From Mortierella alpina (lineage: Eukaryota > Mortierellomycota > Mortierellomycetes > Mortierellales > Mortierellaceae), in NCBI GenBank assembly GCA_029449245.1, contig JANATF010000003.1:1302001-1366000 (forward strand): a stretch of 64,000 bases of DNA. The letters are read 5' to 3'. Shown here piece by piece: positions 30,599 to 41,600 of the stretch. The notes under the pieces are model-generated. The model saw only the letters and a program-made list of their open reading frames with translations, had not been told where the DNA came from and searched no databases. A program made the position numbers and the translations under genes. The first letter of the stretch is position 1. The number at the start of each line of letters is the position of its first letter.

Positions 30599-33500
30599 TT
30601 AGGGCTGAGCTCCGCGAAGCGTAGGGCCGGGTTTGTGAGGGTGAGCATGATGAAACTGCTTGATGAGTCTCGGGGCGCCTTGAACCAACTCAGCAGGCTC
30701 CCAAGTGCGAGCAGATATGGGGTAGCCTTTCCAGTGGACATGGTAGAGGAGTCTGCCACGGGCCACTTTGGAGTCTAGGATGGCTTCGACTTCGAACTCC
30801 TCTTCTCCAGCAACGACGAGTGGAGGTAGAGGTTTAGGTGTCCGACCCGGGATCGTATCTTGGCGGAAACGCTCGAGGAGGCCGACGTGGAAGATCGGGT
30901 GGATCTTCATGGTACTTGGGAGATCCAGGCGGTATGAGCGAGTTCCAACCTTCTCGAGTATTTGAAAAGGGCCAACTCGTTTGTAGTCAAGTTTCTTGGC
31001 TGCCCGCTCGGTACGGAGATTTCGGGCGTCTAACCAGACTTTGTCGCCAACACTGAAATCAGGCTGAGCTATTGTTTTGGTATCAAAATGTCGGGCGTGT
31101 CTTTCATTCGCAGACTGGATGTTGAACTTCATCTCAGAATGAATGTCTAGAAGAGCCTTGATGTGGTCAGGGCAAGGGATGTTGTCCTTAGTCACCCGGG
31201 GTACGGTAACTGAGAACTTGGGGTGGAAACCAAAGTTAGCGAAGAAAGGAGTTGTCTTCGTGGACGAGTGTTCCGTGTTGTTGTAAGTGAACTCGGCGAG
31301 CGGGAGTAAAGTGCTCCAGTTTGACTGTTGATAGTCGATATAACAGCGTAGGTACTGCTCGAGAATCGAGTTGACTCTCTCAGTCTGGCCGTCAGTCCTA
31401 GGATGGAATGCAGTAGAGAGGTTCTGCTCGATCTGGAGAGCCTTGAAGACTGTCTTAGTGAACTTAGAAGTGAAGGTGACGCCTCTATCGGAGACGACAT
31501 CGTCTGGAAGACCGTGGGCGGCGAAGACTTTTTCCAAGAAGAGCTGCACGGTACCCTCCGCGTCCACGGTATCTGTGGTAGGGGCAAAGTGAGCCATCTT
31601 CGTGAATCGATCGACGAAGACACATATCGCGGTGTAGCCCTTGGAGGCGGGCAGTTGAGTGATAAAGTCTACGGAGATCGAGGACCAGGGCCGATCAGGG
31701 ATCGGCAAGGATTGCAGGAGGCCATACGGCTTGTGATTGCTTGACTTGCTACGTTGGCAAATATCGCATCCACCGACGTAATTCTTGATATATTGTCGCA
31801 TGCTGGGCCAAAAGAACGTGCGAGAGGCAAGATCAAATGTTTTAGTAATACCAAAGTGCCCCGCAGTGGGAGAATCGTGGCATTCTTCAAGGATCATTTT
31901 CTTGAGATCCGGGTCGTCGGGGACACAGACCAGGCCGTCATGTAGTAGAAGGCCGTCCTGGACAGAGTAGAGGCCGTCAGGGTCTGGCGTCTCAAGGTTC
32001 TCAGCAAGGATCGCGCTGAATGTAGGGTCGTTAGGAAGTGAATGCGTAATTAATTCTTGAATGGCTGACTTCTCTGGGAGCAGCGGCAGGGCTTGTAGGG
32101 CATTCAAAAATTGAATTGGTGGCAGGAGGGTTAAGGCGGTCTTGCTTAGTGCAGCCGCACTCCCCTCCTCAGGTTTGTCTCTCCGAGACAAAGAGTCAGC
32201 CGCAGCGTTCTGCGAGCCAGGGCGGTATTTGATGACAAAATTATAGTCCGATAGGACTTCAGACCAGCGGACCTGGCGACGGCTAAGGTTGCGGGTGGTT
32301 GTAAAATATTCCAGATTGCGGTGGTCAGTAAGGACGACTGTGGTAGAGGCTGAGAACTCAAGGTAGTGTCGCCAGTGCTTGAAGGCGCACACAATGGCTA
32401 ACAGTTCTTTGTCATAGATCTGGTAATTCATTTCCGCAGGCAGGAGTTTTCTGGAGTAGAAGGCAACAGGGTGGAGGTGGTCATCGTCATCATATTGGCT
32501 GCAAACTCCTCCGAGGGCGTAGTCGGAGGCATCGACTTCGATGACACACGCTTTTGTGTGATCAAAGTGACGGAGGATCGGGCCAGACATCAAACGAGCT
32601 TTGAGTTCTTCAAAAGCGTCTTGCGCGGCTCTTGACCAAATGAACTTGGCATTCTTCTTGAGCAGAGTGGTGAGAGGGGTGGCTACTTTGGAGTAGTTCT
32701 TGACGAAGCGGCGGTAGAAGTTAGCGAGTCCGAGGAACACCTGAATGTCAAAAGCTGATTTAGGGGTAGCCCATTCTTGAATGGCGGCCACCTTGGCAGG
32801 ATCCATCGAGATGCCGTTAACACCAATGATGAATCCCAGGAACGAGACCTCTTGCTTATCGAACGCACATTTCTCGAGTTTCAGACAGATGCCCGCAGCT
32901 TCTAATTTCTTGAGGACCTTTTTGACTTGTGCGGTGTGCTCGTCAAGTGATTCGGAATATATGAGAATATCGTCAAGGTAGACAACAACAAAATCATCCA
33001 AGTAGTCGCGCAGGACGTCGTTCACGAACGCTTGGAAGGTTCCTGGGGCATTCATGAGCCCGAATGGCATGACTTGATACTCAAAGTGACCGTAACGACA
33101 GCGAAACGCGGTTTTCCACTCGTCGCCTTTCGCTATTCGGAGAAGGTTGTAGGCACCACGCATGTCCAATTTGGTAAAATACTTGGCTTTTCCTAACTGG
33201 TCAAACGTTTCGGAGATCAGTGGTAAAGGGCATCGATTGGGAGTTGTGATTTTGTTAAGTCCCCGGTAATCGACACAAAGGCGAAGGGAACCGTCTTTTT
33301 TCTTGACAAAGAGAATGGGCGCTCCGGCTGGGGATTCCGAGCGGCGAATGAAACCTTTAGCCAGGTTTTCTTTGAGATATTCGTGTAGGGCCTTGAGCTC
33401 CGTCTGCGAGAGATTGTAGACAGGCCCAAAAGGTACGTTGGCGCCTTCTGCAATGGGAATACTATGGTCGTAGGGTCGGTGTGGCGGGAGTTTGTCCGCC

Positions 33501-34294
33501 TGAGTCTTGGAGAACACTTGAGAGTATTCAGCGTATTTTTCAGGGAGCTGGATTGTTGGTTCATCATCACTAAGAGTCGCGGTAGACAATTCTTCGACTT
33601 GAGAGATGTCCATCATGTAGCCTACACCCTGTCCCTGCTTGAGCAATTGACAGAAATTGGCGTTGCTGACCAGGGCAATATCCATGGAAGTTGGGTTTCT
33701 GACAGGGACAGGCACAGGTGGGTAAATGATAGTAATTGGTGCAGGTTTGAGAACTAGAGGAGGGGAAGCAGAGCGTGTTTGACTGGCGAAGGGCAGGATA
33801 GAAGTAGGTAGTGTGGATCGAGCAAGATGTGACAAGGCAGAGAAGTTGTGATTTTGAGTGCAGGCGAGAGTCACTGTTCTCTGATCCCAGTTGATGGAGG
33901 GGCTGTGCTTTTTTAGCCAGTCCATTCCAAGGATCACAGAATAGTTACCGAGCGTGATGAGTTGAAAGGAATGTACTTCAAAATGTTCTGGGCTGGATTG
34001 CATGACAAGACGAGTGGAGTGGTGGGAAGAGTGGATGGTACCATTGGCGAGGGCAATGTTGAGTTGTTGATCGACAATGGGTAGGTGATGTACTTTGGCG
34101 AGGTTCTGATGAATGAAGGAAATTGTAGCCCCAGAATCAATCATGGCATTGACGGGGAGGGAGGACCCCTGGAAATACAGAGTGACAGGAATGGTGATGG
34201 GAGCGGAGTCGTGGATAGGGTCGTGAACAGGAGAAACATTGAAAAGTTGGCCTAGATGGGCTTCTCCACTCTTTACTAGGCGTCGTCGTTTCCC
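30599..34294 (-). CDS. pol: Ty3 pol polyprotein (protease, RT, RNase H, integrase, chromodomain)
   Basis: Read in the -1 frame relative to gag, about 1231 codons from the slippery site. Aspartic protease MIDSGATISFIHQ (about 34140); reverse transcriptase with VKKKDGSLRLCVDYRGLN and VVYLDDILIYSES (YLDD box); RNase H starting CVIEVDASDYALGGV. Integrase follows with an HHCC zinc finger (HFGITKTFDLASRTFFWP, then CDICQRS) and catalytic residues in SVDFITQLP, SDRGVTFTSKF and TERVNSILEQYLR. A C-terminal chromodomain (VEAILDSKVARGRLLYHVHW, then KGYPISARTWEP) places it in the chromoviruses, which use it for heterochromatin-directed integration. The frame is uninterrupted. An ATG at 34144 falls inside the protease motif and is unlikely to be the real start. 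Confidence 0.96.
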   Translation of the reverse strand, partial: GKRRRLVKSGEAHLGQLFNVSPVHDPIHDSAPITIPVTLYFQGSSLPVNAMIDSGATISFIHQNLAKVHHLPIVDQQLNIALANGTIHSSHHSTRLVMQSSPEHFEVHSFQLITLGNYSVILGMDWLKKHSPSINWDQRTVTLACTQNHNFSALSHLARSTLPTSILPFASQTRSASPPLVLKPAPITIIYPPVPVPVRNPTSMDIALVSNANFCQLLKQGQGVGYMMDISQVEELSTATLSDDEPTIQLPEKYAEYSQVFSKTQADKLPPHRPYDHSIPIAEGANVPFGPVYNLSQTELKALHEYLKENLAKGFIRRSESPAGAPILFVKKKDGSLRLCVDYRGLNKITTPNRCPLPLISETFDQLGKAKYFTKLDMRGAYNLLRIAKGDEWKTAFRCRYGHFEYQVMPFGLMNAPGTFQAFVNDVLRDYLDDFVVVYLDDILIYSESLDEHTAQVKKVLKKLEAAGICLKLEKCAFDKQEVSFLGFIIGVNGISMDPAKVAAIQEWATPKSAFDIQVFLGLANFYRRFVKNYSKVATPLTTLLKKNAKFIWSRAAQDAFEELKARLMSGPILRHFDHTKACVIEVDASDYALGGVCSQYDDDDHLHPVAFYSRKLLPAEMNYQIYDKELLAIVCAFKHWRHYLEFSASTTVVLTDHRNLEYFTTTRNLSRRQVRWSEVLSDYNFVIKYRPGSQNAAADSLSRRDKPEEGSAAALSKTALTLLPPIQFLNALQALPLLPEKSAIQELITHSLPNDPTFSAILAENLETPDPDGLYSVQDGLLLHDGLVCVPDDPDLKKMILEECHDSPTAGHFGITKTFDLASRTFFWPSMRQYIKNYVGGCDICQRSKSSNHKPYGLLQSLPIPDRPWSSISVDFITQLPASKGYTAICVFVDRFTKMAHFAPTTDTVDAEGTVQLFLEKVFAAHGLPDDVVSDRGVTFTSKFTKTVFKALQIEQNLSTAFHPRTDGQTERVNSILEQYLRCYIDYQQSNWSTLLPLAEFTYNNTEHSSTKTTPFFANFGFHPKFSVTVPRVTKDNIPCPDHIKALLDIHSEMKFNIQSANERHARHFDTKTIAQPDFSVGDKVWLDARNLRTERAAKKLDYKRVGPFQILEKVGTRSYRLDLPSTMKIHPIFHVGLLERFRQDTIPGRTPKPLPPLVVAGEEEFEVEAILDSKVARGRLLYHVHWKGYPISARTWEPAELVQGAPRLIKQFHHAHPHKPGPTLRGAQP

Positions 34295-35490
34295 AAATCG
34301 AACACGAAGGGGCTAGTGTTGGCAGTGGTGGCACTAGAGAGAGTGTGTTGAGCCTTGTTACCGAGTCTGGTGTTCGCGGGTTTGGTGGGACACTCCTTAA
34401 CCCAGTGTCCCTCCAAACCACAGTAGCTACAGAGATCGTTATCTCTGCGTCGCTGTTTTTCTTCGGCGCTCACAGGGCGGTGCTGGGCTTGGCTGAGGTC
34501 CATGGCCATGGACGGGGCGGCAACGGACGCGGCGGGAGCGAATGGTCGCGGGACGGAAACAGGGGTCGAGTTGCGGGCGCTATTCAAGGTTGTTGTGGAA
34601 CGAACAGGTTGTCTTTGCAGAAAGTAACCATATTGGCGAGTGTCGATCTCAATAGCCAAATCAGAGAACTCATAGAACGTGCGCGGTTCCTCCTGGCGTG
34701 ACATGGTTTCTTGGACCGATTCTTTGAGGCCAATCCGGTACTGGGAGATTTTGGCAGCGTCGTTCCACTCGGTATCGGCAACCAACTGGACAAACTTATT
34801 GGTGTAGTCCAACGCCGAGCCTTTTTGCTTCAAGGCGCGGAGTTGAGACTCGGCCACGATGTGGGCGTTGGTGACGCCGAAATTCTTGGTCATGACCGAC
34901 CAAAACTTATCAAGGCTGCTAATGATCGCGGGTCTTACTTCGTCATCCAGCTTAAAAGCAGGGATGTGCTTTTCCATATACTTATAGGCCGCGGTGTCCC
35001 CCAGACGGGAGATGATGAACATGATTTTAGAGGCATCCGTTGGATGCTGCGAGCTCTGAGCCAAGAAGTACAGCTCCAGCTGAGACTGGAAAGTTTTCCA
35101 GTCTTCTCTTTTACCAGTGAACTTCTCGGGGGAGTCGATCTTGGGCTTGGCCACCGACTGAGTCTTGGTGGCTTCGGCAAGGGTCTTGAGGCCCCGGAGC
35201 ATATCTTTCTGGAAGGTATTGTTCTCGTTGATGGCATTCAGAGCAATGATCTGTCCTTCGATCGTTTTGAATCTTGGTTCGACCATTTTGATGAGATCCT
35301 CGACGAAACTATGGTTGGTCTGTAAGAACTTGAGGAGGGGTCCGTACGCGGTGAGCTGGCTTTCGAGCGACTGAACGCGGTTTTTGAGATCCGCTACGAC
35401 CGGGCTGGCTTGCTCGAGGAGAGTGTCCTCGATGGTTTTGACACGAGTTTGGAGGGCTTCAAAATTCTGGTTGGCGGTTTCGAGACTCAT
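34276..35490 (-). CDS. gag: Ty3 gag protein (404 aa)
   Basis: An N-terminal coiled coil (ANQNFEALQTRVKTIEDTLL) is followed by the retrotransposon gag core (SPEKFTGKREDWKTFQSQLE; LKQKGSALDYTNKFVQLV) and one CCHC zinc knuckle (CSYCGLEGHWVKEC) near the C-terminus. It ends FVFDLGNDDA at TAG 34276-34278. The ATG at 35490 lies 50 nt inside the 5' LTR edge. Confidence 0.95.
   Translation of the reverse strand: MSLETANQNFEALQTRVKTIEDTLLEQASPVVADLKNRVQSLESQLTAYGPLLKFLQTNHSFVEDLIKMVEPRFKTIEGQIIALNAINENNTFQKDMLRGLKTLAEATKTQSVAKPKIDSPEKFTGKREDWKTFQSQLELYFLAQSSQHPTDASKIMFIISRLGDTAAYKYMEKHIPAFKLDDEVRPAIISSLDKFWSVMTKNFGVTNAHIVAESQLRALKQKGSALDYTNKFVQLVADTEWNDAAKISQYRIGLKESVQETMSRQEEPRTFYEFSDLAIEIDTRQYGYFLQRQPVRSTTTLNSARNSTPVSVPRPFAPAASVAAPSMAMDLSQAQHRPVSAEEKQRRRDNDLCSYCGLEGHWVKECPTKPANTRLGNKAQHTLSSATTANTSPFVFDLGNDDA
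34288..34294 (-). promoter_or_regulatory. -1 ribosomal frameshift heptamer GGGAAAC
   Basis: In the gag frame the sequence reads TTG GGA AAC, i.e. G GGA AAC, a classic X-XXY-YYZ slippery site, nine nucleotides before the gag stop. Slipping by -1 enters the open pol frame (CGA CGA CGC CTA) and continues without a stop into the protease. Pol has no good start of its own. Confidence 0.85.
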
Positions 35491-35539
35491 GGCTGGGCAG
35501 GGACGTGGGTAGAAAGGTCAAAGTTGTTTGACCTAGTAA

Positions 35540-35867
35540 TGTCGTGAATCTAGGCAGGGCAAGGACAGGATGACCTTTCACAAGGGCAGGAGGGAAGGGA
35601 CAAGGGAAGTGGCAAGACAGGAGGGTTCAGGGTATGATCAAGGATGTATTCAAGTTACTAGGTAAAGAGCAACTGTACAGAGGGAACTACAGACTATATA
35701 TACTAAACACTGAGCCCAGCGCGTAATGCCGCTTTGACCCATAGTCACCGGTCAGGACATAATTCAAGGCATTCAGTAAAAAGGGGGCGCATGTCGATAA
35801 GGCATTAAAAGGCGAAATAAGGCTTGACCTAGGATACTACGCTTATCCTAGGGCCGAGTACGCGACA
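35540..35867 (-). repeat. 5' LTR of the Ty3 element
   Basis: Identical on reading to 30261-30588. Carries the element's promoter for minus-strand transcription. Confidence 0.97.
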
Positions 35868-35872
35868 CCGCT

Positions 35873-36463
35873 GTTGGGACGCAGAGCCATGCAGAAAGGT
35901 CCTGTAAAAATAATGCCATTTGCCTGTCACTCTGCTTCTCTGCCTCTGTGCTTCTCTGGGGCTTGGAAGTACTGCAACATTTTAACGACTCCGGGTTGAA
36001 ATACAGCCCCAAGTGGTTCCCACCCAAAGTCAATTGCATATTCGATCAAGTGGACTTGCTGGCGAGTAAAAGAAGATGACAACGGTGAGATACATGGATC
36101 AATCCCTATCATGACCTGTAAGTTAATGGATGGTTCTATCATCCTTTCAGAAACGAACCGTAACCTATGAGATCGAAGACGACGAAGAGGTGTTAGGTAT
36201 TGTGTGTTGATGATGAAAGGAAGTGGTCTCTGGTTTAGGAAGAATGTATCGTAGAACTGAGTTTGGCGGATCAATAGGTAACATGGATATGGACGGGACG
36301 TCGCCTCACTTGAACTGAAAAAGACCGCACAAACGCCATGCGAAAAAGAAACAACCGATTCCTTAATGTAACTCTGATTCTTGAAAAAGGCCGCACAAAC
36401 CCCCTGTACAAAGGGGCTAAGCCACTTCGTTCGTTGGTTTTTATACAGAGTAGAAGATAAAGT
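35873..36463 (-). other. Unidentified open region between Ty3 and LINE insertions
   Basis: The minus strand is open down to 35927, with segments such as KWLSPFVQGVCAAFFKNQS and HLIEYAIDFGWEPLGAVF. The first corresponds to the dispersed repeat at 36378-36455. It may be the remnant of a repeated ORF cut by the two flanking insertions. No family recognised. Confidence 0.3.
36378..36455. repeat. About 78-bp dispersed repeat, copy 2
   Basis: Same sequence as 29053-29128 (ttcttgaaaaaggccgcaca, ccctgtacaaaggggc, gttggtttttata). The LINE inserted nine bases after its end. Confidence 0.7.
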
Positions 36464-36477
36464 TCCACCCTTTCCAG

Positions 36478-38024
36478 GTGGCACGACAAGGACAAGGAGA
36501 AAGCCCTGATATACCTCGGATTCCCCGTGGCCTTCTCCAGGCAGCAATCGGAGAGCTATTGGGACCAATTGAAGACCAAGATCCAGGGAGCACTGACCGT
36601 CCATTCCACCCGAACACTATCGGTCCTGGGCAGAGGCACAATAGTGAACGCACTCGTAGTAGCACGTGGCACATAGTATGGGTAGCCACCCCCACAAGGA
36701 AATTTACCAAGCAACTGCGTAAGATCATCCGAGACTTCATGTGCCCCTTCAAGCCTCAAGCAGGATGGTCAGTAATCACCACACCCAGGACGGAAGGCGG
36801 ACTAGGAGTCATAGACCCAGAGATCCAGGCTCAGGCATTTCAACTCAAGCTACTCAGTAACATGGTCTCAGACAGCGTATCTTGGGGGAAGGAGATTTTG
36901 TTGGACATCATACAATGGAAGACAAAATCGGAACACCGCTTGGCACCTCTCTTGATACCCAAAGAGTGTGACCTCAACAAACGCATGAAAGGATACCCAG
37001 GCATACAACGACTCATCTCAGTCTCTGCTACTCTACCATCGCGACGGGAACTGATCATGACCGGCCCGTTGCCCGACGCGGCTACGGCCATGGCCACGCC
37101 GGTTTCATGGTGGCTGCCCAGAGCGGTCAATGCCGTGGACACCAAGGACACGACCAGACGCATGGAGGAACTCTTCGGACTGGGCCAGCCAGCCCCGGAC
37201 CAGAACTATACGTGTATCATCTCGAAAGCCATCGGAGCAAAGATGCGAGAGGAGAAGGCGACGCTGGTGCGAGAAGTAGGAACACAGGTTAGGACCCTTT
37301 CGAACCGGTACATCCAGGCAGCGGCCCTACCACCCAAGATCCCGCAAGGAGATGGTATCGCAGCTCTTATTCGAGAGACGAACATCTCGACAAACGACAC
37401 CGCAACGATTGAACTCCAGACAGCAGACACCAAACAACTCAGACAATTCCTCACCTCTCAGGCTCAAAAGACTCCTAACGCAGGGTCCAGTGTCACTCCT
37501 GAAATCGGAACCAAGCAGCAATGGCAAGCGTTCTGGAGAGCGAAGATTCCTCACGGGGCACGAACAATATGGTGGCGCTATAAACGCGACACACTCCCTT
37601 GTGGAACTCTCCGCCGCCGTCTGTGGAATCAAGACCCGGCCTGCGATATGGACGGATGCAGCACTGAGGTTGCGAACAAGAACCACTACATCTTCCAATG
37701 CAAAGCCAAGTACGACTCGTGGCAAGAGATCCTGCAAAAACACACCACCAAAGTCGACTGGCCGGACAATGACCTCAACAGCATACTCTCCTTCAACCGC
37801 CCACTTTTTGACATTCGCCCAGAGTACAATATCTCCCACGCCCAATTGATCGCCTGCTGCCTGATGGGCATTGCCCAGGCCATCAAGGTCCGATTTGTGG
37901 ACGAGCGATCCCTCTCCGCTTCAACCATCACCAGCTGCATACAACGCGAGATAGATAGAACCATGGCCCAGAACAGATCCCTGGCAAGCCACAAATAAAT
38001 TGACGTGTATAGTAAAAAAAAAAA
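36478..38024 (+). mobile_element. 5'-truncated LINE with C-terminal ORF2 fragment
   Basis: Encodes the end of a LINE ORF2: IYLGFPVAFSRQQSESYW in one frame (36507 on), then after a one-base shift near 36668 IVWVATPTRKFTKQLRK, a thumb/RNase-like region, WWRYKRDTLPCGTLRRRLW and the zf-RVT Cys-His motif (CDMDGCSTEV, HYIFQC), ending at 37998. A poly(A) tail (38014-38024) and a perfect 14-bp duplication tccaccctttccag (36464-36477, 38025-38038) show target-primed insertion of a dead-on-arrival copy. Confidence 0.93.
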
Positions 38025-38038
38025 TCCACCCTTTCCAG

Positions 38039-38658
38039 TCCCAATTAAAGGAGCTCGAGGCAAAAATAAAGGAGCTTCTTTCCTCATCCCCCTATTAAGA
38101 CCATACCGTATAGCAAACATCTACCCTTCGGACACTCACCAAAGCTGTCAGAGCAGTCCAGCGGACGATCGAGGATACTGTATATCTGTCTGACTCTGAT
38201 CGTGTGGATTGGAAGAAGGGGATGTACACACCGAAAGGTTCAAATCGCGACAATCCTCAATCATATCATCCCCATTCAGCACACCCTTCACGTACCCCCT
38301 CTCCCTCTTCTTACTCCCCTTTCTTCTCTTCTTTCATTCTCCTAGCTCATGGAGATATGAATGGTGTTTGGTGTTCTACAAGGACCTAAGCAAGGTCTGA
38401 TGGATGTGTATTGGGGGAGGACGCTTACCGACCCCCGTGATGCAAACCACAACCTTGAATACAAACCCACACGCCCCCCATCTCACACTTTCGCGAGTGT
38501 GTAGCTGGTATATATACCATCAGCGTCCCACTTGATCCTTGTTGCCCTTTGACAATTCATCTGGTCATTCCTTTTCGGTTATTGTTCACTTCTGTTCAAC
38601 ACCTCCTGCTACCCCCTCTCATTACCTGTCCACACGAGAGAGAACGTAAGCTTCAAGT
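38039..38658. other. Upstream region of the large Cys-rich gene
   Basis: Pyrimidine-rich sequence (cccctctccctcttcttac) then a TATA-like box. No gene seen. The first 40 bp after the LINE are the continuation of the sequence before it. Confidence 0.5.
38508..38515 (+). promoter_or_regulatory. TATA-like box of the large Cys-rich gene
   Basis: gtatatatac lies about 145 bp upstream of the ATG at 38659, followed by a C/T-rich leader typical of strongly expressed fungal secreted-protein genes. Confidence 0.5.
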
Positions 38659-41600
38659 ATGAAGTTTCTCTCGCCGCGCTTGGCCGCCTGGGCGGCCATC
38701 GCAAGCATTGCCTGTGTGCTGTCGATACCTGCTCAAAGCCATGGCCAAGGCGCGTCCTCGAACTGCGTTAACAGCCATACTGAGACCACTGAAGACTTTG
38801 AGTCCCTTAACAACGGACACAAGAGCCATCATCACCACTTAAAACCCCACGGCCACCATGGCAAGGTTCACCACCATCACAATCCAAAGCCCAAGCCCAA
38901 GCCCAAGTATTCACGTACGTTTCCTTGCACTTTTAATGATGTATTCACATGGAAGGAAGCAGTAGAATGGTGTGCAGATACTGATTGATCGTCTGCTCCT
39001 TAATCTTCGATATCGTTAATAGTTCGACAGTTGAATTTGGTTTGCGATGGTATCATCATCGATAAGATCATCTGCAAACGTAGAATCTGGCCTCGGCTCA
39101 TGCTCGAGGATGCTATGGCCACCGAGGAGACCTCCACTTTGGAGGACTCTATGGTTGCCGACGACCCCTCTGTTGTCGCTGCCCAAGATGCCTTCAGCGC
39201 TGAGAACAACGGCGGCAAGATCAAGCAAGAGTATATCGTCATGGACTCTCCATGCTCAAAAGATCTCCCTGAAAATTGCAAAATCATGCCTCTTGACTCT
39301 GTCGAGGAGTCCAATGAGGACATGCCCAGCTCGGAGGATGTCGAAGATACTGACGAGTCAGAGGGTGCCGAGGATGATGAGGCTAATGAGGATGATGAGG
39401 ATGATGAGGCTAATGAGGATGATGAGGATGATGAAGTCGACGAGGACGGCTTCGAATCCGAGAACCATGGTCGCAAGTCGCCCTTCAAGAAACATCCCCG
39501 CCACCGCCATGGTCGCCCGAATACCCATGGTAACCATACCCATGGTAACCATGGGCACGGTAACCAGCACCACAAGCACAAGCACCCTTGGAAGGATCGC
39601 TGCGTCGCCGTTGGTGAGTTCTGCGGCAACAAACTTTACGGATGCAAGTTCCTCGCCACCACCTTATACAAGTGCAAGGCCATTGGAGACTTCCCAGTAC
39701 CAATCAAGAACAACACCAAAACCTGCGGCGGTGATATCGGTGATGACGAGTGCACCTGCCCTGGTCCAGGTACCGGACCTGTTTGTGGCTACGAGCTCCC
39801 AGCCGCGTGCAACGCAAACCCCCATAACATCTACGTTTGTCGCGGTGGTAAGGGATCCAAGCCCGAAGTCCTCGCCATCTGCAGGCCTGGAACTCAATGT
39901 CAGCCTAGGCCTCTGCCCGTTGGAGCCATCTGCGGAGCTAGCAACTGCGATTGCCATGGTAGCGACGAAATGTGTTCCGATACCTTCCCCGATGAATGCA
40001 AACTTGAAAAGAACGCAATCCACAAGTGTACCGAGAACGGTAAACCTGAGCTGGTCAAAAAGTGTGAGAACGGTCAAGTCTGCGTCACTATCACCGACGG
40101 AGCCATTTGCACCAACAGCGATTGCAAATGCCCTACCGACGGCACAGTCTGCGGAGAGGTTTTCCCAATTACTTGCAAGATCAAGGCAACTGCCTTGTAC
40201 TCTTGCATCAAGGGCCGGGACCCGGTCTTTCAGAAGGACTGTTACCCAGATCGATGCTCCGCCTCGAAAGCCATATTTGCGGCCACTGCTGTCTTTGAAG
40301 CTACTGCCATGGACCAGTGCACTGACAAGTGCACCTGCTCTGCATCCGGAACTGTAAGTTATCCATTTTGCTGGTGATTTGCTTTGCGACTTCCAAATGC
40401 GACTTGCAATAGAGCCTAACTGTTTCACTGTTTTCGGTTGAAGGTTTGTGGATCAACTTTCCCACCAGAATGCAAGTTTCCTGCTTCCAATCTTTACAGA
40501 TGCGATGGCAACGGCAAGATACCGGAGCTCGTGAAGAGCTGTACTGAAGGAGGATGCACTGTCAATGCCGGTGACGATTCTTGCAGCACTGATCCATGCA
40601 CCTGCCCTGGTCTTGGATTTGCTCCAGTCTGTGGATCTGAGCTCCCTGGAGAATGCAAGGCTGATCCTAACACAATCTACCACTGTCCCGGAGGCAGCGG
40701 TACCAAGCCCGGAGTCCTTGAGATCTGCAAGCCCGGTACCATCTGCACCAAGAAGCCTTTGCCCGTTGGTGCTATCTGTGGATCAGGCACTTGCGACTGC
40801 ACTGGTGATAACGAGGTCTGCTCTGAGTCCTTCCCAGGCGACTGCAATATTGTCCCCAACTCTGTTTACAAATGTACCTCAAACGGAACACCGGAGCTTG
40901 TTAAGACTTGCGGTAGCACCGAAGCTTGCGTCTCTGTTGCCGATGGCTCAATCTGCACAAACACCGACTGCAAATGCCCCGCCGACGGCACTATTTGCGG
41001 AGAGGTCTTCCCTCTGTATTGCAAACTCAAGACGACGGCTTTGTACACCTGCACCAAGGGTGCTGATCCCGTTCTCGTTAAAGACTGCTATCCCGATAGA
41101 TGCCAAGCTTCTGTCGCCTCCGTGTCCGCTACTGCTGTCTTTGAGGCAACCGCTATGGATCAATGTACAGACAGCTGCAAGTGCATTGAAAAGGGGAAGG
41201 TATGAATTTGCTTATCCATAACTAGATGTTGATTCGACTTGTGGCACTCGAATTACAGCAGGCTTTTAACAACGAAATATATTCTCTTCAGGTATGCGGA
41301 TCGACCTTCCCACCAAAGTGTGCTCGTCTTACCTCAAGTTTGTATACGTGCTCAGGCAACGGTGCAAACCCAGTCGAGGCTGAGAAGTGTAAAGCGGGTG
41401 GATGCACAGTGAATGCCGGTGACGACTCCTGCTCGACCAACGACTGCACTTGCCCTGGTGATGGCACCACCCCAGTATGCAGTTCCCTCTTGCCAGCAAT
41501 CTGTAACGCCAAGCCAAACACTATCTATTATTGCCCTGGCGGTGCCGGTACTACTCCCGAAGTTCTGGCTATTTGCGATCCAGGTACATTGTGCCAACCC

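Larger units (their letters stand above)
30261..35867 (-). mobile_element. Complete Ty3/gypsy LTR retrotransposon (chromovirus)
   Basis: Two identical 328-bp LTRs (30261-30588, 35540-35867; ends TGTCG and CGACA) enclose gag and pol on the minus strand. The element is flanked by the 5-bp duplication ccgct (30256-30260, 35868-35872). LTR identity and open reading frames point to a recent insertion, probably still competent. A G-run (ATGGGGGGGT on the minus strand) beside the left LTR is the likely polypurine tract. No TGG-type primer binding site follows the 5' LTR. Instead an aggtcaaa-caac-tttgacct hairpin lies there, so self-priming is a possibility. Confidence 0.97.

Noticed and set aside
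34137-34144. ATG of the long pol frame as its true start
   Set aside because: It lies inside the protease motif (M in NAMIDSGAT); the frame is open upstream to the slippery site, so pol is made by frameshifting.
35927-36604. 225-aa minus-strand ORF as an intact gene
   Set aside because: Its first 47 codons lie in the LINE insertion, so the ORF as it stands is accidental; only the part below 36464 could be older coding sequence.
39047-40357. 436-codon plus-strand frame parallel to the large Cys-rich gene
   Set aside because: Shifted shadow of the real frame; it is Ser/Thr/Arg/Pro-biased with no modules and does not connect across the introns.
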